Source of the DNA: JBOGDS01 sp050743075 | GTDB taxonomy: Bacteria > Actinomycetota > Actinomycetes > Jiangellales > Jiangellaceae | Assembly: GCA_050743075.1 (NCBI GenBank) | Contig: JBOGDS010000012.1 | Span: 1-60,378 of the forward strand | Direction: 5' to 3' | DNA: 60,378 nt | Part shown: piece after piece, positions 35,941-44,120 of the stretch | How positions within the stretch are numbered: the first letter of the stretch is position 1 | Layout: every line of letters starts with the position of its first letter | Translations under genes and position numbers: made by a program | The notes under the pieces: model-generated | The model's input: only the letters and a program-made list of their open reading frames with translations | The model's database searches: none | Told to the model about the DNA's origin: nothing

Positions 35941-36038
35941 GGGACAAGCGTGCGCCCCAGCGACCGCGATCGTCGCCATCAACCCGGAAGACGACCCCGC
36001 CACGTAAAGTTCGGAGTCCAGGAACGGAGGAGTGAGCG

Positions 36039-38627
36039 GTGGCAGGCGCAGCGGTACCCGACTTCGACGAGCGCCTTGCTGCTTTCACATCGGCCACGTT
36101 CAAGGACCTCCGGCCTGGCCAGCGCCAAGTCCTCTCGGCGTACGCCGCGGATCATCTCGACACAAGCGACCTGGCGATCGAGATGCCGACCGGGGAAGGC
36201 AAGACCCTGCTGGCGCTCCTCATCGCAGACTTGGCGCTCGACCAGGGTCGATCCGTGGCTTACCTGACCGGCACCCGCCAGCTGGCAGAGCGGGCCGAGG
36301 AGGAGGCCAAGAAGCTGGGTCTCGACACCGTCCGCTTCGCCTCCAAGGACTACGGCGGCGCCAAGCTCGACGACTATCACCAGGCCCAGGCGGTCGGCGT
36401 CATGAACTACTGGGTGTACTTCAACAGCAAGCCCGTCCCGAAGCCGGCCGACCTGGTCATCTTCGACGACGCCCACCTCGCGGAGCAGCCGCTCAGCTCA
36501 CTGCAGACGCTGCGCATCCCTGACAAGCTCGGCCCGGCGCGCGTGCTGTATCGAACCGTTTGCGACCTGGTGGTCGCCCACACCGACGCGTACCCAGGTC
36601 TGCAGGCCATGCGCGACGGCACCGCGCGGCCGGGCACGCCACCGGAGCTGCTGTCGTTCAGCGACTGGGCCGCAATCGCCACGGCAGCGCGAGACGCGGT
36701 CGAGGCGTCGCCCTACGTGGGTGACAAAGAGATCAAGTACATCTGGCCGAAGGTGCGCGATCACCTCAGTCGCTGCGGTGTGCTGATCGGACCATCCGGA
36801 ATCGAGATCCGCCCATATCACCCGCCGACCGCGCTCAACGCGGGCTACAGCCAGGCGAAGCAACGGCTCTACCTGTCAGCAACGCTCGGCTCGATGGACG
36901 ACCTCCAGCGCCGTGTCGGGGGTGGCCGGATCACCCGGCTGGTGACGGAGGAGCCCCTGCCTGCCGGCGCCACAGGTGAGCGACTGCTCGTGTTGAACCC
37001 GAGCGGGGGTCAACCCACCGACGAAAACGTGCTGGACTGGGCGCTCGATCAGGTCACGGCCACCGGCGGACGAGCGGCCTGGCTGTGCGCAAGTCACGCC
37101 GAAGCCGACACCCTCCAAACACAACTGACCACGGTCGGACACGCCGTCTATCGGCTTCGTCCTGGCGACGACGACATGGTGGACGCCTGGAGCCGCGCAC
37201 CGAGTGGGCAGTTGGTCACTGCCGGACGCTACGACGGGCTTGACCTGCCGGGTGACATCTGCAGGCTGGTCGTCATCACGACCGTGCCCCAAGCCAGCAG
37301 CGAGTTCGAGCGGTTCGTGGTCGCCTACCTCGGCGACGCCAGCTTCATGCGTCACCGGGTTGGGCAGCGGGTCACGCAGGCGCTCGGCCGGGCCAATCGC
37401 ACGGAGACCGATCGGTCGATGTACCTCGGCCTCGACCCGACCTTCGCCCAGATTCTCGCCGACCAGGCGGTCCGAGCCTCGATTCCGAACGGCACCCAAG
37501 CCACGGTCAGGGCTGCTCTGGAGCTCTACGACCAGGGTTGGGACGCCACCATGGGAGCGTGCGAGACGTTCTGGGAGGAGACGGCCGAGGACGCCTCAGA
37601 ATCGGAGCCGGAGATCGATTCGGCCGATGCCGCGCCAGCGCGACGTAAGGCCCGGCCGGGCCGCAGCGCAGGTGGGAGCGGTGAAGTGGCCAGCGCGGAG
37701 GCCGAGGTGTCAGCCGCCACCGACCTGTGGATTGGCGATCAGGCGTCAGCAGCCACGCAAGCACGGGAGGCGGCAACACTGCTCGCCGCCGCCGGGGAGA
37801 CCGAGCATGCCGCGTTCTGGCGGTATGTCGAGGCGCACGCCTTGTTCGACCGCGGGCGTCCCGAAGACATGGCAGCCGCTCGGGCGGCACTCGAAGACGC
37901 GACGACCAAGGGACCACGCACGACCTGGTTTCGCCGACTGTCGCGAACCGTGGCGGATCTCAGCGGTCACGAGGGTGCCGCTGACGACACCGACCGCTTC
38001 TTCCTTTCCTGGGACGAGTGGCGTCGTGAGGTTGGCGCTCGCCTGGACCACGCGCTGTCCGAGGGGCGGACGTTGCTCACGGGCAGCCATGATCAACAGT
38101 GCGAGGGCCTGAAGGTGCTGGCTCGGCTGGCCGGGGCCAGCGGCGAACGGCCGCCCAAGACGGAACAAAGCGCGACTGACTGCCGCTGGACCTGGTCAAC
38201 GGTCAAGCGCGGCGAGCGACGGGTCTGGGAAGTCAAGACTGGAAACGTCGAGGCCGTCGCGCGCGGTGACGTCAATCAGCTGTTGGGCCAGATCGAGGTC
38301 GAGACCAAGCGAGCCGCCAAGACCCGGGTCTACGGGTGTCTCCTGACGCGGGCGACCGCTACCAAGGTTGACGCGGCGGAGGCGGCACGCGACAAAATCG
38401 CCCTCATGAGCCACGAGGCTGCAGTGCGCTTGTATGACGTGCTGGCAGATCGGCTTCGGCACTATGCCGCGCTCTGCGGCGATGGCAACGCGGAGGCTCG
38501 AGGCAACGCGCGGACAAAGATAGAGGCGCTACTACCGCCGGACGGCTGGCTTGGTCGACTACTTGCTCCCACACAAGGCAAGGTCATCAACGTCGATGAT
38601 GTGGCGGGCCTGTTTCCGCCGCGCTGA
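36039..38627 (+). CDS. Rad3/DinG-like SF2 helicase with C-terminal PD-(D/E)xK-like domain
   Basis: An 862-residue protein from GTG 36039, with GGAGG upstream. Motif I is EMPTGEGKTLLALLIADLAL (around residues 48-56) and motif II is DDAH (143-146). LYLSATLGSMDDLQRR is the motif III region, and RVTQALGRANRTETDR with the nearby LGLDPTF (about 444-465) resembles the XPD/DinG C-terminal helicase signature. No iron-sulfur Cys cluster was seen. After an acidic linker and TPR-like segment, residues 700-790 read TDCRWTW...RRVWEVKTGN (Asp 714, Glu 731, Lys 733) and VNQLLGQIEVE, which fits a PD-(D/E)xK nuclease. It borders the defence operon, convergent with qatD. A nuclease-helicase defence protein is the leading idea; DNA repair is the alternative. 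Confidence 0.7.
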   Translation: MAGAAVPDFDERLAAFTSATFKDLRPGQRQVLSAYAADHLDTSDLAIEMPTGEGKTLLALLIADLALDQGRSVAYLTGTRQLAERAEEEAKKLGLDTVRFASKDYGGAKLDDYHQAQAVGVMNYWVYFNSKPVPKPADLVIFDDAHLAEQPLSSLQTLRIPDKLGPARVLYRTVCDLVVAHTDAYPGLQAMRDGTARPGTPPELLSFSDWAAIATAARDAVEASPYVGDKEIKYIWPKVRDHLSRCGVLIGPSGIEIRPYHPPTALNAGYSQAKQRLYLSATLGSMDDLQRRVGGGRITRLVTEEPLPAGATGERLLVLNPSGGQPTDENVLDWALDQVTATGGRAAWLCASHAEADTLQTQLTTVGHAVYRLRPGDDDMVDAWSRAPSGQLVTAGRYDGLDLPGDICRLVVITTVPQASSEFERFVVAYLGDASFMRHRVGQRVTQALGRANRTETDRSMYLGLDPTFAQILADQAVRASIPNGTQATVRAALELYDQGWDATMGACETFWEETAEDASESEPEIDSADAAPARRKARPGRSAGGSGEVASAEAEVSAATDLWIGDQASAATQAREAATLLAAAGETEHAAFWRYVEAHALFDRGRPEDMAAARAALEDATTKGPRTTWFRRLSRTVADLSGHEGAADDTDRFFLSWDEWRREVGARLDHALSEGRTLLTGSHDQQCEGLKVLARLAGASGERPPKTEQSATDCRWTWSTVKRGERRVWEVKTGNVEAVARGDVNQLLGQIEVETKRAAKTRVYGCLLTRATATKVDAAEAARDKIALMSHEAAVRLYDVLADRLRHYAALCGDGNAEARGNARTKIEALLPPDGWLGRLLAPTQGKVINVDDVAGLFPPR

Positions 38628-38670
38628 AAGTCATCCCCCTTGGGCGGCAGTAACCGCCGCTGCTTCGAAG

Positions 38671-39438
38671 CTATGCAAGCGCAGCGAGGGTGACGCGGAC
38701 AGCACGCGGCAGCAATGATCCACACCTAGCCACTCGCACGAGCGTCGCGAGGTTCTGCCACATGACCCGGCGCACCTGCTCCTGGTCCAGTCCGTGGATT
38801 CGAGCGATGGCGTCCTCGACGTTGTCGACATTGCCCGGCCGCCGGCTGCGGCCACCCGATCGATCGCCGAAGGGATGGTCTGTTTCAGCGAACACCCGGT
38901 CCAGCGGCAGAAGGCGCAGGACGTCAGGACGCTTGAGCATCGCGGCGTTGATCGAGAAGTAGCAGCCGAGCGCGACCGCCCGCCTGGTCTCGTCCTCATC
39001 TCCGAGCCACCAATGCAACACAGCACCTTGGATCGGCTGGGTTGCCAAGCAGCTGAGGATCATCCCCGTGGCGGCGTAGCTGTGGATGCTGGTGATTCGG
39101 GGGGGCTCCTGCAGCATCGTGAGGATGGCCGAGAAGGTGGCTCGCTGGGTCTGCAGGGACACCCGTGACTTGCCGTCCAGCCCGACCTCGCTGACGTAGG
39201 CAGTCTTTGAAATGAGATCGGCGAAGCGCGTGGGGTCGAACGTGTTCTGCACCCCCACCAGGCCCGGGTGGCAGCCCACGCCCCAGATCGTCCATTGGTC
39301 GGACCGGCTGAGGGCATGCTCAGCCTCATCCAGTGAGCGGGTGGCCGCGAAGATGAGCGACCCGAGTTCCGATAGGTCGGATGCCGCGATGTCGGCCTCG
39401 ATGTGCGCGTGCAGGTCGATCGGAGGCAGGCGTTTCAC
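38671..39438 (-). CDS. qatD: QatD, TatD-like nuclease of the Qat defence system
   Basis: The 255-residue protein starts at GTG 39438 inside a longer open frame because it overlaps the qatC stop (GTGA) and gives the TatD start MKRLPPIDLHAHIEADIAAS. Metal-binding residues fit the family: His 10 and His 12 (LHAH), Glu 84 (YVSEVGLDGK), His 119 (SIHSY), His 142 (VLHWW) and Asp 187 (FAETDHPFG). TatD enzymes are metal-dependent DNases. In Qat, QatD works with A, B and C against phage. The 43-base gap to the helicase contains a small hairpin (GGCGG-N6-CCGCC, 38642-38657). Confidence 0.85.
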   Translation of the reverse strand: MKRLPPIDLHAHIEADIAASDLSELGSLIFAATRSLDEAEHALSRSDQWTIWGVGCHPGLVGVQNTFDPTRFADLISKTAYVSEVGLDGKSRVSLQTQRATFSAILTMLQEPPRITSIHSYAATGMILSCLATQPIQGAVLHWWLGDEDETRRAVALGCYFSINAAMLKRPDVLRLLPLDRVFAETDHPFGDRSGGRSRRPGNVDNVEDAIARIHGLDQEQVRRVMWQNLATLVRVARCGSLLPRAVRVTLAALA

Positions 39439-40730
39439 GGATAGAGGCTCCGTAGTTCCGCGAGGCCGCGCTGGCAGAGGTCGAGGGCGTCGCGCATCGG
39501 GTAGTTGTCGGGGAGGCCAAGTGTGGCGAGGTCCCTGGCCCTCACGCCTCGGCGGATGAAGTTGCGAACCGGCTGCTCGACCGACTTGCCGTCGAGCCAC
39601 TTCTGCACGACCGGGTTGCTGCTCGGCGCGATGTAGTCCGTCAGGTCGGCCACGCCCGAGGCGGCAAAGGATGCTCGGCGGAGAACGCAGCCGAAGCAGA
39701 TGCCACAGGACCGCTCCGCCGAGATGTGATGAGCCCGCTGGCCGGTCAGGGCGCAGGAGTGGGTCTTGCTCAGGAAGGCGGATGCCTCGTCGTCGCCCAC
39801 GAGATCGACGACCCGCTGGTACATCTCGCCCTTCGTGCTCTGGGCGAAGGGATTTTTGATGACCGCGTGCGCGCCGGCCTTGGTCAGCACCGCTGCGAGG
39901 TTCTGCAGAAACGCCGGGTGCGTGGTGCGGGTGGACAGACTGCCGAGGCGCTCCGGTCCCAGCGGCGGATTGAGCGAGGCGAAGCCGTTTTCCGGGATCC
40001 ACAGTGGCACCTTGTGGGTGGACGCAACGGCCAGACCGAGTGCAAGGAACAGCAGCGAGCGTGAGCGGCTGGTCGGTTCGGACGGGTACGACGTGCCGTC
40101 GATCCGTTGGCTGCCACGGCCGAGGTGTACCACCACGTGCCTCTGGCTCGGCCCGGGCACCAGACGCTCAATCTCGGCCGCAACGCGGCGTTGGATCGGG
40201 GCGAGCATGGTGTTGCTGAAGTGCGACAGCAGGATGTGGTGCTCGTCCGGCACGAGTAACGAGCGAGAGTAGAGCCCACCGATCGCCGAGTCGGCGCCGC
40301 CGCTGAGCAGGACGACTCGTTTCGGCACCCCGCTGGTGGACGGCAGAGCAACTGCCTCGACGGGCGCCTGCTCGTGGGTGAACGAGAGTGTCCAGCGGTC
40401 ACCGCTCAGGAAGCCCAGCACGCCGGCGAGCTCGTCGGCCACGGCCTTCCAACGAGTGGGATCGGAGACGGGAATCTCCAAGTCGAGCGGGCGCTGGTTC
40501 CAGTTCGAGCCCTGCCCCTCGCGAAGGACGGAACGGTCGGCCGCGAAGGCCGTGAGCGCGATCCGGACGACGTCGATGTTCAGTTCCGGGACAGGTCCGA
40601 GCACACCCAGGCTCGGGCCGATGCCGGAGGTGAACGACGACCGTTGATCGCTCAGCCAGTAGAACGACGAGGTCGCCTCGGCCGCGGGCACGTCATTGGC
40701 GGCAGACAGGCGAAGGCTGAAGCGGGGCAT
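39435..40730 (-). CDS. qatC: QatC, QueC-like protein of the Qat system
   Basis: The 431-residue protein contains a PP-loop ATP site VVLLSGGADSAIGGLYS (SGGADS at 143-148), VPLWIPENGFASLNPP, and a QueC-like zinc cluster with Cys 326, 342, 345 and 348 (SCGICFGCVLRRASF). QueC makes preQ0, a 7-deazaguanine precursor; QatC proteins keep the fold with an extra N-terminal region of about 130 residues, as here. The substrate in defence is unknown. Start overlaps the qatB stop (TGATG). Confidence 0.9.
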   Translation of the reverse strand: MPRFSLRLSAANDVPAAEATSSFYWLSDQRSSFTSGIGPSLGVLGPVPELNIDVVRIALTAFAADRSVLREGQGSNWNQRPLDLEIPVSDPTRWKAVADELAGVLGFLSGDRWTLSFTHEQAPVEAVALPSTSGVPKRVVLLSGGADSAIGGLYSRSLLVPDEHHILLSHFSNTMLAPIQRRVAAEIERLVPGPSQRHVVVHLGRGSQRIDGTSYPSEPTSRSRSLLFLALGLAVASTHKVPLWIPENGFASLNPPLGPERLGSLSTRTTHPAFLQNLAAVLTKAGAHAVIKNPFAQSTKGEMYQRVVDLVGDDEASAFLSKTHSCALTGQRAHHISAERSCGICFGCVLRRASFAASGVADLTDYIAPSSNPVVQKWLDGKSVEQPVRNFIRRGVRARDLATLGLPDNYPMRDALDLCQRGLAELRSLYP

Positions 40731-41515
40731 CAGTCGCCGACCCCAACGATGCCGCGGATGGTTTCCAGTCCGGCCTCGACGGCTCGGCTGATCTCGTCTT
40801 CCGTCGCACCATCAACCGAGAGGGTCGCCTGAGCGGCCATGGCCTCGGCTGCGTCGCGGATATCGCTCTCGGCGACGTCCGCCCGCTCGTGGCTGTTGAC
40901 CAGATCACCGGTCTCGACGAGCAGCGTCTCGGCGATGATCGTGGCGATTGTCTGGCGGACGATCTCGTCTGGTGTCGGCGGGTTGCCGTCACGCTCCTGC
41001 TCCAGGACCCACTCCCCGACCTCTGCGGCGACGAGGCGCTGCTCATGGTCCTCGATTGTGCTGTCCGGTGCGGCGCAGGCCATGTCGACGATGCGGCGCA
41101 GCACCTCGAACTCATCGCCAAGACCGCGCAGTTCGTTGTAGTCCAGGCCGAGGCGCTCGAGGGTTGCCGCGTCGCCGGTGCGGTAGGCGTAGGCCGCCGC
41201 AGCCGCCCGTCCAGCGGTGCGCGCTGAGGCTGCGGCCGATCGCTGCGGGCCACCGCCGCTACGAGAGCCACCTCCGCCCGAGGTGCCGCCCCCACCGCCG
41301 CCACCAGGGCCATCGCCGCCTCCCCCGCCCGACGAACGCGGACGGATCAGGTTGATGACGCGCTGAAGCACAGCCGGGTCGAGTGGCTGGCGATCGCCGT
41401 TCTCACCCTGGGGCGCGTCAGGTCCCGGGAGCCCATCCAGGTAATCGCCGATGGCGTCACGAACCGCCTTACCGTCCTTGCCGCCGCTGCCGGAGTACGC
41501 GCCACTCGTACCCAT
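40730..41515 (-). CDS. qatB: QatB, Qat system protein of unknown activity
   Basis: A 261-residue protein that begins MGTSGAYSGSGGKDGKAVRD, the MGTS start typical of QatB. A Gly/Ser-rich low-complexity linker (about 60-90) separates it from a helical C-terminal domain (AGRAAAAAYAYRTGDAATLE, AETLLVETGDLVNSHERADV). No catalytic motif is visible. The assignment relies on the start motif and the location between QatA and QatC. The start overlaps the QatA stop (TGATG). Confidence 0.85.
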   Translation of the reverse strand: MGTSGAYSGSGGKDGKAVRDAIGDYLDGLPGPDAPQGENGDRQPLDPAVLQRVINLIRPRSSGGGGGDGPGGGGGGGTSGGGGSRSGGGPQRSAAASARTAGRAAAAAYAYRTGDAATLERLGLDYNELRGLGDEFEVLRRIVDMACAAPDSTIEDHEQRLVAAEVGEWVLEQERDGNPPTPDEIVRQTIATIIAETLLVETGDLVNSHERADVAESDIRDAAEAMAAQATLSVDGATEDEISRAVEAGLETIRGIVGVGD

Positions 41516-43416
41516 CAGGCAGTCCCCTGGCTGGTCAGCGCACTCTCAACCGATCGCTTCACCCTGCCGTCGGGCAGCTTGCCCTTCCAGATCGTCAGCA
41601 CGCTTCGGATCTCAGGAGGGTCATCTGGCTTGAACTGCAGTGGCGTCGCGAACGTGATGTCGCTCGGCGGCAGCATGAGCAGCGCGTCGCGCGCATCTGC
41701 CACGACGCCCGGCTGACGACGAACGATTCGGAAGATGGCGTTGATCGCGGCCTTCTGTTTAGCCGGCTGATCTCGCATGGTCCGGCCGATGTGGCGCAGC
41801 AGGTCGGTGGCGTCGCCGGTGCCGAGTTTGTCGAGCTCGTCGTCGGTCACGGACGCACGCTCGCGAGTGGACTCCGAGAGGAGGTTAGCTGCGATGTCAC
41901 GCAGCCGCTCCGGCAGGCTGTCGTCGATCAGAGTGACGCCGGCGAAGGTCGCGGCAAGGGTCAGATACGGCGAGAGGTCAAGTCCGCGCAGCGAAGGCGC
42001 GAGCTTGGCCCAGCGCACCATGGCCTGCGAGAACTGCCCGGACACAGCCACAGCATCCGGAGGGCTGCGCGTTGCGCGGGCAGCTCGGCGCGGGCGCTCC
42101 ATCGGCTCGGTGTCCGCTGCTGCGGCGTCGCTGGACCTGTCCTCTCCTTCCGCCGGCGTTTCCACGGGTGCTGGCCTGCCGGCCTCGTCCTCGAGCCGGC
42201 CCAGCTGATCCCGCATCTCGCCCTTGGCGAACCAATTGAGCAGCAGCTTGAACTCCGGCTTCATAAGGGCTTCGAGGGTCATGAGTTTGGCGACCACCGC
42301 AGCGTCCAGGCTGATGCCGCGACGCGAGGCCACGGACTGGCGGACGTGGAGGTCGTTGAGAAAGCGCTTGATGTAGCGCGGATTTCCCCTGAGCTTCTCG
42401 TAGAGCAGTGGTGTGAGACGGGTCGCGAACGCCAGCTCGTCATCCATTGCGAGGCCGGCGATCTCGCCGATGTCATCGACGGAGCCGCCCGTGCGGCGCA
42501 CCTCGGCGCAGCGGCCGATGAGAGTGGCAAGCTGAGGCTTGCCGGCGGTGGCTTCGAGCTGCAGAAGCAGCAAGTACGCCTGGGTGTCGAAATGGCTAAG
42601 CGCGGGCAGCGGAATCGTGGTCTGCACGATCTTGTGCAGGTAGAGAGTGGCCGGGTCCTGCTGATCGTCGTCGCTCTCCTCGGGCCGGCCCGTCGACTTG
42701 AAACGCGTCCGGATGGCGTCAGCTACTCGGTCCTCATCGGCCGCGATGACGAACGACATCTTCGGCACCGCCAGGAAGAGACGCATCGCCTCCAGACTCT
42801 CGACAACCGTCTCGGGCAGACAGCGATCGAGATCGTCGACCAGGACAACCACGGCGCTGATGTGCTCGAGGTCGTCGGAGCCGATCAGCTGGGCGAACTC
42901 GTCGTGGAACTCCTCCAGGCCGCGCACCGACTCCTCGTCGCCCTCCTTGGGCTTCACCAGCTCGACGAGCTTGTCGAAGTCCGGGATCTGGAGGGTGAGC
43001 GATGAGGTCGCCGCCAGCTTGATGGCCTTGGCCCAGTCGATCCGCTTACCCAGACGTGCAAGCAGGTTCTTGGCCTTGTCGGTCTTCGTCTCCGACGTGT
43101 TGATCTCACTGGCCAGCGCGGCCAGCACCTCAGCGATGAGGCTTTCCTTAGCGCCATTCGTCGGGTCGTAGCGCCACGGGTCGGTCGGAATGACCAGCAC
43201 CTTCTGCGTTTCGGTCTTACGCCGGTCAAGCTCCTGACCGACCAGGCCGAGCACGGTGGTCTTGCCGCTGCCCCAGCTGCCGGACAGGCCGAGGGCTACC
43301 GGATCGAGCGCCTCGTCCAGCAGCGCGTCGGCAACCGTCTGAGCGACGGCATCGAAGGACAGCAGATCGACCTTGGCAGGGTCGTCGGACCAGAGCGATA
43401 TGGCGGCCGCGGTCAT
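41515..43416 (-). CDS. qatA: QatA, KAP-family P-loop ATPase of the Qat system
   Basis: ATG 43416 is chosen because it overlaps the stop of the upstream gene by ATGA; the open frame to 43641 is excess. The 633-residue ATPase starts LWSDDPAKVDLLSFDAVAQT and has Walker A LSGSWGSGKTTVLGLVGQEL (46-54), PTDPWRYDPTNGAKESLIAE, and Walker B ISAVVVLVDDLDRCLPETVV (189-200). These are KAP NTPase features. The C-terminal half (IKRFLNDLHVRQ and later) is helical. No transmembrane insertion is obvious. KAP ATPases are common defence components, and QatA is the motor of the Qat system. Confidence 0.92.
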   Translation of the reverse strand: MTAAAISLWSDDPAKVDLLSFDAVAQTVADALLDEALDPVALGLSGSWGSGKTTVLGLVGQELDRRKTETQKVLVIPTDPWRYDPTNGAKESLIAEVLAALASEINTSETKTDKAKNLLARLGKRIDWAKAIKLAATSSLTLQIPDFDKLVELVKPKEGDEESVRGLEEFHDEFAQLIGSDDLEHISAVVVLVDDLDRCLPETVVESLEAMRLFLAVPKMSFVIAADEDRVADAIRTRFKSTGRPEESDDDQQDPATLYLHKIVQTTIPLPALSHFDTQAYLLLLQLEATAGKPQLATLIGRCAEVRRTGGSVDDIGEIAGLAMDDELAFATRLTPLLYEKLRGNPRYIKRFLNDLHVRQSVASRRGISLDAAVVAKLMTLEALMKPEFKLLLNWFAKGEMRDQLGRLEDEAGRPAPVETPAEGEDRSSDAAAADTEPMERPRRAARATRSPPDAVAVSGQFSQAMVRWAKLAPSLRGLDLSPYLTLAATFAGVTLIDDSLPERLRDIAANLLSESTRERASVTDDELDKLGTGDATDLLRHIGRTMRDQPAKQKAAINAIFRIVRRQPGVVADARDALLMLPPSDITFATPLQFKPDDPPEIRSVLTIWKGKLPDGRVKRSVESALTSQGTA

Positions 43417-44120
43417 GAGGTGCCTCCGAACCACAACCGCGCGCCGCGCTGAGCCAGCTCGCGCTTGCGCTCGTCGTAGTCCGGCACGACGCGGGCGAGC
43501 AGTTGCCAGAACGCCGGGCCGTGGTGGGCCTCGCGCAGGTGCGCCAACTCGTGGGCCAGGACATAGTCGACCAGCTGCGGCGAGAGCTGAAGGGTTGCCC
43601 AGTGGATGCGCACACGCCGTCCGGCGGTGGCGCTGCCCCACTTGTGGCCGAGATCAGCGACCTCGATGGCCCCCGGTTCGACGCGCAGGCGTTCCGCCCA
43701 TGAGCGGACGCGGGGACGCAGCCAGGTGACGCCACACCGCTGATACCAGGCGATCAGATGAGCGGGGCCGTCTGAAGCGAGTTCGCGAGGCATGACCAGT
43801 CGGCCGCGCTCGAGTCGCACCGCGCCATCAGTCTCGGCGAGTTTGAGCCTGTGACTGCGGCCGAGGTACAGGAAGCCTTCGCCGTCGACGAGTTCCTTGG
43901 TGACCGGCTCGTGCTGGAGCACTTCCTTTTCGGCGAGCTTGCGGTAAACCCAGTCGCGTTTTGAGGCGAGGAATCGCGTCAGCTCGTCCGTTGCGACATC
44001 ACCGGCCGCCCGCAGTCGCAGGGACCCGTCGGCCTCGATGGTGAGCTTGGCCTTGCGGCTGGCGCCGCCAGTCTCAACCGGGACGCGCAATCCGTCGAGG
44101 TGCAGCACGGCGGCACTCAT
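43413..44120 (-). CDS. YgjP/DUF45-type zinc metallopeptidase linked to type I RM
   Basis: A 235-residue protein with VLAHELAHLREAHHGPAFWQ (HExxH plus a third His) and upstream RVRIHWATLQLSPQLVDYV, as in YgjP-like hydrolases (M48-related, DUF45). Its ATG overlaps the hsdR stop and its stop overlaps the qatA start, so it is fixed in a translational chain between two defence systems. YgjP-like genes often travel with type I restriction genes; their role is not established. Confidence 0.85.
   Translation of the reverse strand: MSAAVLHLDGLRVPVETGGASRKAKLTIEADGSLRLRAAGDVATDELTRFLASKRDWVYRKLAEKEVLQHEPVTKELVDGEGFLYLGRSHRLKLAETDGAVRLERGRLVMPRELASDGPAHLIAWYQRCGVTWLRPRVRSWAERLRVEPGAIEVADLGHKWGSATAGRRVRIHWATLQLSPQLVDYVLAHELAHLREAHHGPAFWQLLARVVPDYDERKRELAQRGARLWFGGTS

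Noticed and set aside
41383..43005. A 540-residue plus-strand open frame opposite qatB/qatA
   Set aside because: It is antisense to a well-supported KAP ATPase and shows Arg/His/Gln-rich shadow composition.
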